Assembly (NCBI RefSeq): GCF_900240265.1
Contig: NZ_LT964739.1
Span: forward strand, 301,126-365,125
DNA length: 64,000 nucleotides
Origin: Galactobacillus timonensis
GTDB taxonomy: Bacteria; Bacillota_I; Bacilli_A; Erysipelotrichales; Erysipelotrichaceae
Direction of reading: 5' to 3'
Position 1 is the first letter of the stretch; each line of letters starts with the position of its first letter. The notes below the pieces were generated by a model that worked only from the letters and a program-made list of their open reading frames with translations, was not told the DNA's origin and made no database searches. Below, in pieces: positions 52,167 through 61,531 of the stretch. A program made the position numbers and the translations under genes.

Positions 52167-54083
52167 ATGACACTTACTCAGCGGCAGTATTGGATGCTGC
52201 GCGCCTTTTATAAAAATGAAGGTCAATTTATCAAAACTTCCTATTTTGCCAATGCACTCCACTGCACGACACGCAGTATTCAGAACGATCTGGCTACCCT
52301 GCGGCATATTACCAGGCAGGAGCCTTCATTTCTTCTGGAAAACCGAAAAGCCAATGGAACACGCATCATCATCTTTGACAGCGACGGCTTTCAGCACTAT
52401 CTCGACACGAATTCCGATCCATCCATAGAGCGCATGAACAATAAGGATTACCGGATCATGGAACTCTTCAGGATTCTCCTCCGCACCCGGGAGCGCATCG
52501 CCCTTAAAGAACTTAGTACCATTGCCTTTTCCAGTACCTCAACCATCCGCAGCGACCTCAAAGAACTTTCATCGCTCCTTTCCCGATTTGATCTGTCCCT
52601 TTCTGTTGAACGGGGCTATGCCATCCTCGATGGCAAAGAATCTGCCCGGCGCCAGGCCATCTTCTTCCTTGCCATGGATCAGGAAATGGCGCATTCCGCC
52701 ATACCTGGTCTGAGGGAAAGCAGCACACTCTTTTCAACCATTCTCACCACTGCCGCAAAAAAGGAAGGCATGGCAATCTCCGACTATTACCGTAATCGTG
52801 CCATTTTCCTCCTCCAGATTGTCTTGAAACGTATCGCGGAAGGATTTTATCTCGAAGAAAACTGTTTCAATGATCAACCAACGGTGCCATCGCTGAATAT
52901 TTCTACCGCCCTGTTCAACGCAGCCAGAGATGCGTGGCACATCACGATTAAGCAGCAGGAACTTATCTATTATGCCTTTCTGCTTCAGCCTGCCCTGATG
53001 ACGAATGATCCCCCAGCACTTACAAGCACCATTCCATGGGTCCATGCATCATTGGAAAAGATCAGTGCCCTCTTTCCTGTCGTTTTGAACGAGGATGTCA
53101 TTCTGATTCATCATCTGAATGCCTGCATTCCCGATCTGACGCACTATATCCAGGCAAAGATCAAAGAGCCTCATGATCTCGATGAATTTGTTGCCAGTCA
53201 AAATCCAATGGCAATGGATATGGCAATCCTCTTTGCCCATCACATGCATCAGAATACAGGCCTCAAGACTTCGCCGCATGCAATCTGTCAGCTTAGTCTC
53301 TTTTTCCAGGACAGCCTGCTCCGCCATGGCCTTGTTCGTTACAGAATCGGTCTCATCACAGCCCTGCCTGACGCAGAAAAAATTCTTTTAAAAGAATTGC
53401 TGCGCAAAGAATTCGGCAGCCATATTGATACCATCGATTTATTAAACTCGCCCAAAGCCGGCTATGACCGTCTGCTTACAACGGAAGAAGAAATTGCTAA
53501 CAACAGGCCGAACATTTCGTATCTGATTTATCCACCGGATCATAGGCAGCTGGAGAATATATATTCCATGATCACCGGCTATTCGCCGGATCATGTCCTG
53601 CGGCTGTTTTCATCGAAGCTTTTTTTCACTGCCGACATCGATGATCGCACCGCAGCTGAGAACTATCTCATTCAACAAACCAGCCGGATCACTTCCAACA
53701 GCCTTCTTTCCAGTTCGATCCAGGAGCGTAATGCTCTTTTCTCCAGTTATTACGAAAATGGGGTGGCAATTTTGAAACCGATCATGCCCATGCCCGCAAA
53801 ATCATTCGCATCCATACTCTTGCTGAAAAACGGCATTTCCTGGGAGCCAGGCCATACCGTATCACTACTGATTCTTCTCTCGGTTTCGCAAAAGGATCCA
53901 GAAACCATGATGGCATGCAACGATTTGATTCCCTCCCTGTTTGAAGCCGGATGGCGCCAATCCCTCAACGGCAGCGATCACTTCCCGGACCTGATCAATC
54001 TCTTCCGTGTCCGTCTCAGCCGTTGTCTGTTTGAAAGCGGCATGCCGAATCTGAAGCCCGATCCCCGGTTCCCTGGGAACTAA
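52167..54083 (+). CDS. PRD-containing transcriptional regulator (BglG/MtlR-like) with EIIA-like domain
   Basis: A 638-residue multi-domain activator type. N-terminal HTH (QYWMLRAFYKNEGQFIKTSY; CTTRSIQNDLATL), a second HTH near 110-150 (STIAFSSTSTIRSDLKELSS), two PRD modules (about 170-380), an EIIB-like segment (about 390-480) and an EIIA-like end. In the EIIA-like part the usual IPH phospho-His motif reads MPMPAKSFASI (about residue 540), so the His is lost. Such proteins answer to PTS phosphorylation. Divergent from flavocytochrome 2, it likely controls that gene (inference), an unusual link between PTS-type sensing and an extracellular reductase. Confidence 0.85.
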   Translation: MTLTQRQYWMLRAFYKNEGQFIKTSYFANALHCTTRSIQNDLATLRHITRQEPSFLLENRKANGTRIIIFDSDGFQHYLDTNSDPSIERMNNKDYRIMELFRILLRTRERIALKELSTIAFSSTSTIRSDLKELSSLLSRFDLSLSVERGYAILDGKESARRQAIFFLAMDQEMAHSAIPGLRESSTLFSTILTTAAKKEGMAISDYYRNRAIFLLQIVLKRIAEGFYLEENCFNDQPTVPSLNISTALFNAARDAWHITIKQQELIYYAFLLQPALMTNDPPALTSTIPWVHASLEKISALFPVVLNEDVILIHHLNACIPDLTHYIQAKIKEPHDLDEFVASQNPMAMDMAILFAHHMHQNTGLKTSPHAICQLSLFFQDSLLRHGLVRYRIGLITALPDAEKILLKELLRKEFGSHIDTIDLLNSPKAGYDRLLTTEEEIANNRPNISYLIYPPDHRQLENIYSMITGYSPDHVLRLFSSKLFFTADIDDRTAAENYLIQQTSRITSNSLLSSSIQERNALFSSYYENGVAILKPIMPMPAKSFASILLLKNGISWEPGHTVSLLILLSVSQKDPETMMACNDLIPSLFEAGWRQSLNGSDHFPDLINLFRVRLSRCLFESGMPNLKPDPRFPGN

Positions 54084-54180
54084 TTCCGAGAAGAATTTGC
54101 TTATCAGCGAAAAATATCACACATCACCAGAAATCAATGATCCCTAGTGTTCCTTTGATCACAATTTCCTTGTTAGCACA

Positions 54181-54206
54181 AAAAAACGTTCCCGCGAAGG
54201 GAACGT
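54181..54206. terminator. terminator after rpmE (bidirectional)
   Basis: ACGTTCCC-GCGAA-GGGAACGT, perfect 8-bp stem with T6 on the minus strand and CTTTT on the plus strand. Serves rpmE and the convergent PRD regulator gene. Confidence 0.88.
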
Positions 54207-54218
54207 CTTTTCTGGCAA

Positions 54219-54434
54219 TTACTGATTGTCGCTCTTGAGTCCGTACTTCTTGTTGAACTTCTCAACACGGCCGGCTGCCTGAGCAAATCTCTGACGGCCC
54301 GTGTAGAACGGATGGCAGTTGCTGCAGGTATCAACACGAATCTCCTTCAGTGTCGAACCCGTCTCGAATTCGGAACCGCAGGACGTGCAGACGACCTTCG
54401 CCTTGTAATACGCCGGATGAATGCCTTCCTTCAT
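54219..54434 (-). CDS. rpmE: 50S ribosomal protein L31
   Basis: A 71-residue L31 of the zinc (C+) type: Cys pairs in [10 protein letters not shown] and [17 protein letters not shown]. It starts [13 protein letters not shown]. Ribosomal large-subunit protein at the B1 bridge; the zinc form is the one used under zinc-replete growth. Between murA (upstream) and its own terminator. Confidence 0.97.
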   Translation of the reverse strand: MKEGIHPAYYKAKVVCTSCGSEFETGSTLKEIRVDTCSNCHPFYTGRQRFAQAAGRVEKFNKKYGLKSDNQ

Positions 54435-54533
54435 AACTCTTAGTCTCCCTTCTGCCTTAAGCCTCTAAACGTGCTTAAAGAAAGTGCGAATGAATCATAG
54501 CACGAACAGCCAAACCGATCAACCCTCAATCCA

Positions 54534-55796
54534 TCACGCGATCACTTCCCGTACAATGGTTGCACCGATTTTGCGGAGCTTCTCATCAATCTTTCCATAG
54601 CCACGATCAATGTGATAGATATCATGAATCTCGGTCACACCATCTGCCACAAGGCCAGCAATAATGAGACATGCCCCACATCTCAGATCCGTTGCCGTCA
54701 CCTTATCTCCATAGAGACGCGTCGGCCCTTTGATCGCCGCCACACCATCGCCAAGCTCAATGTCCGCGCCCATTCGCTGCAGCTCCAGGCAATGCTTAAA
54801 GCGCTCCTTATAAACCGTATCTTTCACCTGCGAAATCCCATCCGCCTGCGTCAATACTGCCGTCAATGGCTGCTGCAGATCCGTCGCAAAACCAGGATAC
54901 GGACGCGTCACAATATCTGTCGCCTTCAGAATACTCCGGGGACGATGCACAAGAATACTGTCAACCCGAATATCCAGGTCCGCGCCCATCTCTGTCAGCT
55001 TCGACGTCAACGCCTCAATGTGCTGCGGAATGATGTTGGTAATCCGCACATCATCCCCCATCGCTGCCGAAAGAATCACAAACGTACCGGCTTCAATCCG
55101 GTCCGGAATAATCTCATGCACACAGCCCGAAAGCGTCTGCACACCATCGATCACAATGACATTCGTCCCTGCCCCATGGATATCGGCACCCATCTTGTTC
55201 AGGAATGTTGCCACATCAATGATCTCCGGCTCCTTTGCCGCATTCTCAATCGTCGTTCTGCCTTCAGCGCAAACCGCCGCCAGCATTATATTGATCGTTG
55301 CACCGACCGAGGCGATATCGAGGAAAATCTTCGTTCCCCAAAGATGATCCGCCTTAATCGTATAGCAGCCCTTTTCATAATCGACACTTGCGCCCAGAGC
55401 CTCAAACCCCTTCAGGTGCAGATCAATCGGCCGCGGTCCCAGATAACAGCCACCCGGCATCTTGATGCGAACATAGCCATACTTCCCAAGTAACGCCCCC
55501 ATAAAGTAATAGGACGCCCGCAGTTTCGTCACCGCATCCGAAACAAGATCCACATTTCGCATATGCGTCGGATCAATAATGAGATGACTCGTCTTCTCCG
55601 TTACCGAAACATTCAGCTCCCGAAGAATTGCCGACAGATTATCCACATCCATAATGTCCGGAACACCAGCGATCGTTACCGGCGCATTTGCCAGCACCGC
55701 CGCCGGAATCAACGCAACCGTCGCATTCTTGGAACCCGAAATCTCAACATCGCCCACCAGACGATGGCCACCCTCAATTCGAAACACTTCTTCCAT
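54534..55796 (-). CDS. murA: UDP-N-acetylglucosamine 1-carboxyvinyltransferase MurA
   Basis: A 420-residue enolpyruvyl transferase, first committed enzyme of peptidoglycan synthesis; fosfomycin target. Start MEEVFRIEGGHRLVGDVEIS after GGAGG. Lys23 of GSKNA binds substrate, and the catalytic Cys117 is in MPGGCYLGPRPIDLH. The repeat structure of two domains and the end (YGKIDEKLRKIG) are normal. Overlaps the end of the HAD hydrolase gene by 23 nt. Many Bacillota have two MurA enzymes; the paralog type is not decided here. Confidence 0.96.
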   Translation of the reverse strand: MEEVFRIEGGHRLVGDVEISGSKNATVALIPAAVLANAPVTIAGVPDIMDVDNLSAILRELNVSVTEKTSHLIIDPTHMRNVDLVSDAVTKLRASYYFMGALLGKYGYVRIKMPGGCYLGPRPIDLHLKGFEALGASVDYEKGCYTIKADHLWGTKIFLDIASVGATINIMLAAVCAEGRTTIENAAKEPEIIDVATFLNKMGADIHGAGTNVIVIDGVQTLSGCVHEIIPDRIEAGTFVILSAAMGDDVRITNIIPQHIEALTSKLTEMGADLDIRVDSILVHRPRSILKATDIVTRPYPGFATDLQQPLTAVLTQADGISQVKDTVYKERFKHCLELQRMGADIELGDGVAAIKGPTRLYGDKVTATDLRCGACLIIAGLVADGVTEIHDIYHIDRGYGKIDEKLRKIGATIVREVIA

Positions 55797-56454
55797 CCTG
55801 ATCCTCCAAAAGCACCCGTTCATACATCCCGGTGCTGTCCTTCACAATCCAGTCCGCCGCCGACTGATCCTGCCCATAGCGCTTATCCTCACGTGCAATC
55901 ACGCGCAAACCCGCATTTTTCGCCGCCGCAATCCCATCCGCACTGTCCTCATAAACGATACATTGCAGGGGCGATAACCCAAGAACACGCATCGCATGCA
56001 AATAAACATCCGGCGCCGGTTTCGGCCGATCCACCTGATCACTCGAGATTGCAAAATCAAAGTACTCTGCCAGCCCGATTTCCGCAAGGCACTGATCAAT
56101 CACATCCTTCGGAGAGCTCGAGCACACAGCCAGAATTTTCCCGTCACTTTTCAGCTTCTGCACCGTACTAGGAACATCCGGAAATACGATCGACTTAAAA
56201 TCCACCGGATGATCCACAAAGTACTGATCATCCGCCCGTTTCACATCCTCATAGGGCACTTTATGATCCAGCAGATCATAAAAATAATGATAAACCCCAT
56301 CCATATTCTTGCCGATCACGCCATACAGACCACTGTCCCTCCCCGTATAGCCAAGCGACCGCAGAACCTTCAGATTTCCCTCCATATAGGCACGCTCACT
56401 ATCAAAGAGAATGCCATCCATGTCAAACAAAACCGCCCTGATCATATGTCCCAT
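55774..56454 (-). CDS. HAD-superfamily hydrolase (beta-phosphoglucomutase-like)
   Basis: A 226-residue HAD phosphatase of subfamily IA. Motif I AVLFDMDGILFDSERA (Asp-x-Asp), motif II Ser in ILAVCSSSPKDVI, motif III Lys in QVDRPKPAPDVYL and motif IV Glu-Asp in CIVYEDSADGI. The cap is helical as in phosphoglycolate phosphatase and beta-PGM types; substrate unknown. The start MGHMIRAVL (56454) or MIRAVL (56445) is uncertain, no clear ribosome site. Its 3' end overlaps the start of murA, suggesting coupling. Confidence 0.9.
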   Translation of the reverse strand: MGHMIRAVLFDMDGILFDSERAYMEGNLKVLRSLGYTGRDSGLYGVIGKNMDGVYHYFYDLLDHKVPYEDVKRADDQYFVDHPVDFKSIVFPDVPSTVQKLKSDGKILAVCSSSPKDVIDQCLAEIGLAEYFDFAISSDQVDRPKPAPDVYLHAMRVLGLSPLQCIVYEDSADGIAAAKNAGLRVIAREDKRYGQDQSAADWIVKDSTGMYERVLLEDQDGRSVSN

Positions 56455-56496
56455 TATTCTACCATGCCCCCGCCAGAGAATTCGCAGACCCAAACG

Positions 56497-56524
56497 AAAA
56501 GACGGAGCATCGTCACCCCGTCTT
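56497..56524 (-). terminator. terminator after flavocytochrome 3
   Basis: Minus strand stem AAGACGG / CCGTCTT with a 12-nt loop followed by TT CG TT; 27 nt after the stop and just before the HAD gene. Confidence 0.65.
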
Positions 56525-56551
56525 CCCACATAATTCTCTTTTTCTGACTGC

Positions 56552-58336
56552 TTACTCTGCGGCCGCCGTCGTACCGGCAATCCGTCCACAGGTACTGTAA
56601 AGACCAAGCGAACCACCCAACATATAGTTCTCGTTATAGAAGTAGCGGTTGCTCATTTCGCCAGCCGCATACAGGCCCTTGATTGGTGAACCATCCACCT
56701 TCAAAACGTGCTGCTGATCATCCGTCTTAACACCACCCGTAGACCCAAAGGTTGTCGGAACATATTCCAGCGCATAATACGGTCCCGTTTCCAGCGGGCT
56801 CAGGTATTCTGCCGCTTTGCCGAAATCCGTATCTTCGCCTGCCTTGCACAGGTCGTTGTAATGCAGAATCGTATCCGAAAGCACAGTTTTATCAACGCCG
56901 ATCGCTGCCGCAAGATCCTCAACCGTCTCACCGCTCTTCACCGCATCCAGATCTGCACCGGCCTCAAGAATCGCCGCCGCATCCGCATCCTTCGAATCAA
57001 AGACAAAGTAGAAAGGCCCATTGCCGTTCTGAATCATATCCGAAGCCAGCGCATCCATATACGGAACCGTCGGAACCTCAGCCGCAAACCGCTTACCGCT
57101 GCCATCCACAAGCAGCGCCTTTGAAACATCGACACCCGCAAGATCACGATCCTTCTCCAGTGCCGACGGTTCTACCTGCGTCGCCCACAGGGAACCAAAG
57201 CCCGTGCCATCCTCGAAGAAGTCCGCACCGACTTTCTCTGCCATACGGAAGCCATCACCGGTAGCCGTCGCTGCCGCACCGGAAACCGTCTTAACTGCCG
57301 CAAGCTTCGGCGCATACTTTGCAAGCAGCTCAGGATCATTCGCATAGCCGCCGGTTGCCAGAATCACCGCCTTGGCAGAATAGGTAATCACCGCATCCTT
57401 TGTTTCCGCAACAGCTCCTGTCACCGCTCCATCTTCCGATGTCGTCAGTTCCGTCGCCTTCGTATTCAGTTCCACCTTGACGCCGGCAGTGTCCAAAGCG
57501 TCCGCAAGATCGCTCACTAAGCCAGGTCCATTATCAACATCGTGCGCACAAACATAGGTACCGCCATCAAAAGCAGTAAAGGGAGCCTCATCCCAGCGCA
57601 CGCCTTTTTCCGCCAGCCAGTCAATCGTCTCACCTGTTTTGGAAAGAACCAGGTCCAGTCTGTCCCAATCCGGATATCCCGAATCAGCGCCGCTGTAAGA
57701 CATATGATCCTTCCATGCCTTTTCCATCGACGCCAGCGACTGATCCGCACCACTGTCCTTATAAAGCTCGGAATCGACGCAAATCAAATAGCCGCCCGCG
57801 ACTTTCACTGTACCGCCAAGATCGCCTGCCGCTTCCAGCAGCGTAACATCCGCTCCAGCGTCTTTCGCCGCAAGTGCCGCACTCATACCGGCCATACCGC
57901 CGCCGATGACAAGCACATCCGTCGCTTCCGACTTCTCCTCTTTGGCAGCCGTCGTTTTTTCCGCAGCCGCCGTCGGCACCGTGCCGCCAGCCTGAACGAT
58001 ACAGTCATTGACAGCCGCAATAATAGCATTGCTCGTTAATGTCGCACCCGAAATAACATCCACCTGCGTACTCTGAGCATCCACAATCTCCTGCGGAATC
58101 TGATCAAACGCCGGCTTTGCAATGGCTTCGGTCTCACTGTTATCTCCGATGGTGACACTCTTAATGGCATCGTCTGTAAACTCGACCGTCACCTGCACAT
58201 CTCCGTTTTTACCGGCACCTGTTCCTGTATAGCTGCCAGCCTTATACAGCGGCGTCCCGGTCGAATTCTGCGAGCTGCCGCAGCCTGCTAAAGCAAGCAT
58301 TGCCGCAAGGCCCAATGAGAAATACCTCTTCTTCAT
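56552..58336 (-). CDS. extracellular flavocytochrome-type reductase 3, lipoprotein
   Basis: A 594-residue protein starting MKKRYFSLGLAAMLALAGCG (lipobox LAGC, Cys19) after GGAGGG. FMN-binding domain about 30-115 with flavinylation motif DVISGAT (Thr99); FAD domain from TDVLVIGGGMAGMSAALAA near 143. C-terminal FAD block VPTTFGSTGGVKTDDQQHVL and IKGLYAAGEMSN. It is probably loaded with FMN by an ApbE outside this window. No regulator lies next to it; it is inserted between murA-HAD and fba, a place not usual for these genes. Acceptor unknown. Confidence 0.9.
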   Translation of the reverse strand: MKKRYFSLGLAAMLALAGCGSSQNSTGTPLYKAGSYTGTGAGKNGDVQVTVEFTDDAIKSVTIGDNSETEAIAKPAFDQIPQEIVDAQSTQVDVISGATLTSNAIIAAVNDCIVQAGGTVPTAAAEKTTAAKEEKSEATDVLVIGGGMAGMSAALAAKDAGADVTLLEAAGDLGGTVKVAGGYLICVDSELYKDSGADQSLASMEKAWKDHMSYSGADSGYPDWDRLDLVLSKTGETIDWLAEKGVRWDEAPFTAFDGGTYVCAHDVDNGPGLVSDLADALDTAGVKVELNTKATELTTSEDGAVTGAVAETKDAVITYSAKAVILATGGYANDPELLAKYAPKLAAVKTVSGAAATATGDGFRMAEKVGADFFEDGTGFGSLWATQVEPSALEKDRDLAGVDVSKALLVDGSGKRFAAEVPTVPYMDALASDMIQNGNGPFYFVFDSKDADAAAILEAGADLDAVKSGETVEDLAAAIGVDKTVLSDTILHYNDLCKAGEDTDFGKAAEYLSPLETGPYYALEYVPTTFGSTGGVKTDDQQHVLKVDGSPIKGLYAAGEMSNRYFYNENYMLGGSLGLYSTCGRIAGTTAAAE

Positions 58337-58443
58337 ATAGTTTCCCTCCAATATTTACTATTTTAGTGAATTGCTTAACAACTTGAAGGACACAACACCG
58401 CCCATCTGTCTATTGCCGTAGGATAGCCATCGTGAACAAAGCG

Positions 58444-58476
58444 AAAAAAGCCCACAGATCAAAATGACCTGTGAGC
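58444..58476 (-). terminator. terminator after fba
   Basis: Minus strand GCTCACAG / CTGTGGGC (one G-T pair) with an 11-nt loop, followed by TTTTTT. 39 nt after the aldolase stop. Confidence 0.85.
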
Positions 58477-58515
58477 ATTTTGTAAAGAATAAGAATACTA
58501 ATATTTCAGAGCCGA

Positions 58516-59385
58516 TTACTCAGCCTTGCCATCGGAACCGTAAGCCTTGATCAGTTCCTCTGCCTTGGCAACAACTGCTTCGCAGCCCGGCTTCAGAAGC
58601 TTACGAGGATCGTAGCCCTTGCCCTCGTGATCCTTGCCTTCTTCGATATACTTGCGCGTAGCAGCAGCGAATACCAGCTGCAGTTCCGTGTTGATGTTAA
58701 CCTTGGAAACACCAAGTGTAACAGCCTTATGAACCTGCTCGTAAGGAATGCCCGAGCCACCGTGCAGAACCAGCGGTTTGCCGTTGACAGCCTTGTTGAT
58801 CTCATCCAGACGATCAAAGTTCAGACCAGCCCAGTTAGCCGGATAGATACCATGAATGTTACCGATACCGGCAGCCAGGAAGTCAACGCCAAGATCCGAA
58901 ACCATCTTGCACTCAGCCGGATCAGCCAGCTCGCCCTGCGACGTAACACCGTCTTCGGTGCCGCCGATGCCGCCGACTTCGCACTCTACCGAGATTCCCT
59001 TGGAATGAGCCAGCGCAATGATTTCCTTCGACTTAGCGATGTTCTCCTCGATCGGATAATGAGAACCATCGAACATAACGGAAGTAAAACCAACCTCGAT
59101 GCACTTCTTGGCGCCCTCATAGGTACCATGATCCAGATGCAGCGCAACCGGAACCGTAATGCCCATCGAATCGTACAGATCACGTACCATGTCAGCGACA
59201 ACCTTGAAGCCGCCCATGTACTTGCCCGCACCTTCCGAGCACTGAATAATGACCGGAGACTTCATTTCCTGCGCAGCCGTCAGAATGCACTTTGTCCATT
59301 CCAGGTTGTTCGTATTGAAGGCCGGAATCGCATAATGGCCCTCATGAGCCTTGTTGATCATTTCCGTAGCAGATACTAATGCCAT
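58516..59385 (-). CDS. fba: class II fructose-1,6-bisphosphate aldolase
   Basis: A 289-residue zinc aldolase of the FbaA/GatY family, start MALVSATEMINKAHEGHYAI after AAAGGAG. Zinc and catalytic blocks: Asp-His in ALHLDHGTYEGAKKCIEVGF, DGSHYPIEENI, the Glu in GISVECEVGGIGG, the zinc His in LAAGIGNIHGIYP and the VLHGGSGIPYEQV phosphate loop. It acts in glycolysis. Its place near rpoE, murA and rpmE is a Bacillota hallmark, though pyrG is missing from the usual order and flavocytochrome 3 interrupts it. Confidence 0.95.
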   Translation of the reverse strand: MALVSATEMINKAHEGHYAIPAFNTNNLEWTKCILTAAQEMKSPVIIQCSEGAGKYMGGFKVVADMVRDLYDSMGITVPVALHLDHGTYEGAKKCIEVGFTSVMFDGSHYPIEENIAKSKEIIALAHSKGISVECEVGGIGGTEDGVTSQGELADPAECKMVSDLGVDFLAAGIGNIHGIYPANWAGLNFDRLDEINKAVNGKPLVLHGGSGIPYEQVHKAVTLGVSKVNINTELQLVFAAATRKYIEEGKDHEGKGYDPRKLLKPGCEAVVAKAEELIKAYGSDGKAE

Positions 59386-59495
59386 ATTTAGAAACATCTC
59401 CTTTTCTTACGCTATTTTAGCATCTCTTCAATTCATGTGATACCATCAACGACCAAAAAGACGGCACACCGAAGCACACCGCCCTCTCAATCCTA

Positions 59496-59828
59496 TTAAT
59501 AAGATTCCTCGTCACTCGCAAGATCGACTGCTTCAGCCTCATCCGAATCCTCGGCATCATCATCCGAGTCATCCAGATCCTCATCCGCCGCATGAAGCTC
59601 CTCAAACTTACGACGGCTCCGCAAATCCCATTTATTGCCCTTAAGAGCCGCAAACCGGCTATCCATCATAAGTTCACTGTAAAACTGCCGCTTCTTACGC
59701 GCCAGCTGCTCCGGCGGAATGTCCATAGCCTTAGCGACATCATCCCAGAGCTTCGTAAACTCAATCTCTCTCTTGCGTTTTTCCATGCAGCTGTAGGCCG
59801 CATCTGTCATTGAAATCTTCGTGCTCAT
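59496..59828 (-). CDS. rpoE: RNA polymerase delta subunit
   Basis: A 110-residue protein. The N-terminal HARE-HTH domain (MTDAAYSCMEKRKREIEFTK, PPEQLARKKRQFYSELMMDS, WDLRSRRKFEE) is followed from about residue 78 by a disordered acidic tail (Asp/Glu-rich), the typical RpoE form of Bacillota. It raises RNA polymerase recycling and promoter selectivity. It has its own promoter at 59897-59925. Shorter than the 170-residue B. subtilis protein but with the same domain order. Confidence 0.93.
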   Translation of the reverse strand: MSTKISMTDAAYSCMEKRKREIEFTKLWDDVAKAMDIPPEQLARKKRQFYSELMMDSRFAALKGNKWDLRSRRKFEELHAADEDLDDSDDDAEDSDEAEAVDLASDEESY

Positions 59829-59896
59829 ACGATTCTAGAACCTGTCTCCTAATCACTCAATGTTGAGATATATGTATATACCTCATTACTCGAAGA

Positions 59897-59925
59897 ACTT
59901 TATCAACCTGCATGCAGAATGTCAA
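59897..59925 (-). promoter_or_regulatory. sigma-A promoter of rpoE
   Basis: Minus strand TTGACA (59925-59920), 17-nt spacer, TAAAGT (59902-59897), about 70 nt before rpoE. Confidence 0.7.
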
Positions 59926-59954
59926 GGCACAAAAAGACACATATTTTGTACCCA

Positions 59955-60317
59955 TTAATGGAACTCAATCTCAAACCGCAGACTGCTCACAGTTTCTTCA
60001 CCCTCCACCATGGCATAGGATATTTTCCATACAGATTCTGAAACATCCCGTTCCAACAGACGCGCCTTCAACCCCATCACACCGTAGGCGGAACGTACCA
60101 CCGCCGCACCATCCCTGTCCGCATAGAGATGCACCTTACTGTGCGTCTCACCATCATGTTCCAGAACGATCCGGTTCTCTTCCACCGCAATCGAAGACGT
60201 GCCATCCTCCATCACATAGGTAAGAACACCATCCACCAGCTCGCCCACCAGAGAAGGATAATATTCCTCCTCATTGAGCAGACGATCCGTACGCTTCAGA
60301 CCAAACCGGACCTTCAC
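59955..60317 (-). CDS. YwiB-like DUF1934 beta-barrel protein
   Basis: A 120-residue protein of the DUF1934/YwiB family: start MKVRFGLKRTDRLL, block VLEHDGETHSKVHLYADRDG and end SLRFEIEFH. The family adopts a lipocalin-like barrel of unknown role. It overlaps the stop of the HD hydrolase gene by 4 nt, the same neighbour pair as in other Bacillota. It ends before the rpoE promoter. Confidence 0.85.
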   Translation of the reverse strand: MKVRFGLKRTDRLLNEEEYYPSLVGELVDGVLTYVMEDGTSSIAVEENRIVLEHDGETHSKVHLYADRDGAAVVRSAYGVMGLKARLLERDVSESVWKISYAMVEGEETVSSLRFEIEFH

Positions 60318-61531
60318 TCGCCAAGCTCCTTCGGAAAATAGATCCGATCATCATAATGCTGCGGACCATGCACCAGCGAATAGACGATGTTGCTCGCATC
60401 TCCAAGCTCCAGAATCTCACCCGTATGCATACGGACCCAGATCGCATTGCCCTTGCTGCCCGCATAAGGCACATAAGGACTCTGACGCACATCATCCCGG
60501 CACAGATAGTATTTCGGATCCAGCCCCGCCTTCTTCAGCTGCGCACGCCGCCGGCGAAGATTGGCATCGCTGACCTCCTCATACTCAAAGAGATCACGAT
60601 CCACCAAACGCCTTGCAAGATCCGCCGTCACCGCATCCTTCGACTTCGTCAACAGCTCAAAGGCATAGGTACACGCATCCTCATCCAGCGCATAGTACTC
60701 GCCAAGGCTCAGCTTCCCGTCCCGGATCAGACGATCCATCTCCGGAATCGAAGACGAAAGCCTGCCCGCCCTCGCCTCACTGCGCAAACGTGCAAACAGC
60801 CGGTGCATGATATTTTCATAGCTCCTTGCCGTCGGATGATAGTACACCTGCCAGTACATGTGGTAGCGGGCCATAATGTAGTTCTCAACGGCATAGATGC
60901 CGCTCTCCTTGACGACCAGCTTCCCGTCAGAGACCCGCAGCACACGCAGAATCCGCTCCAGATCAAATTCACCGTATGCCGTACCCGTAAAGTATGCATC
61001 CCTGCGCAGATAGTCCATTCGGTCCGCGTCCAGCTGACCCGACACCAGCTGCGGAAGCAGCGGATTGGCCGACTTATGACGGATCACATCCGCAACCTCG
61101 TGCGACAGTCCTTTGGCCGCCGATTCCAGAATCCCGCTGATTTCAGGATCCTCTTCAATGATCCGGCATGTCCACATCTCATGCGACTGCTTCAGAACGC
61201 CTTCAAACGCATGCGAATACGGCCCGTGACCAATATCATGGAGCAGCCCCGCCAGCATCACTGTCACCTTCTCACGCTCATTGAGCGCATTGGCAATGTC
61301 CGGCACCTCCGAAACCATGCGCCGCACAATCTCATACACCCCCAGCGAATGGCCGAATCTCGTGTGGTCCGCCGTATGGTAGACCATATAGGCGCCACCC
61401 AGCTGCCGGATTCTGCGCAGCCGCTGAAACCACCGGCTGTTGATACAGTCCCACACCACCTTGTAATCCACATGGATATAGCTGTGGACCGGATCCCGCA
61501 GCACCTTCTCTTCCGGCGTCTTCTCAAACAT
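60314..61531 (-). CDS. HD-domain phosphohydrolase (YwfO/dGTPase-like)
   Basis: A 405-residue HD-superfamily protein. Metal ligands are in HTRFGHSLGVYEIVRRMV and the HD pair in LLHDIGHGPYSHAFEGVL, with the later Asp in SGQLDADRMDYLRRDAYFTG. RLRRIRQLGGAYMVYHTADH precedes the first His, as in YwfO and dNTP triphosphohydrolases. Likely a (d)NTPase or nucleotide hydrolase; substrate unproved. It overlaps ispF by 8 nt and ywiB by 4 nt, forming an operon. Confidence 0.9.
   Translation of the reverse strand: MFEKTPEEKVLRDPVHSYIHVDYKVVWDCINSRWFQRLRRIRQLGGAYMVYHTADHTRFGHSLGVYEIVRRMVSEVPDIANALNEREKVTVMLAGLLHDIGHGPYSHAFEGVLKQSHEMWTCRIIEEDPEISGILESAAKGLSHEVADVIRHKSANPLLPQLVSGQLDADRMDYLRRDAYFTGTAYGEFDLERILRVLRVSDGKLVVKESGIYAVENYIMARYHMYWQVYYHPTARSYENIMHRLFARLRSEARAGRLSSSIPEMDRLIRDGKLSLGEYYALDEDACTYAFELLTKSKDAVTADLARRLVDRDLFEYEEVSDANLRRRRAQLKKAGLDPKYYLCRDDVRQSPYVPYAGSKGNAIWVRMHTGEILELGDASNIVYSLVHGPQHYDDRIYFPKELGE

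Noticed and set aside
59440..59495. Possible terminator after rpoE (GGTGTGC repeats then T5)
   Set aside because: The repeats are direct, not inverted; only a 3-bp base pairs, so no stable stem.
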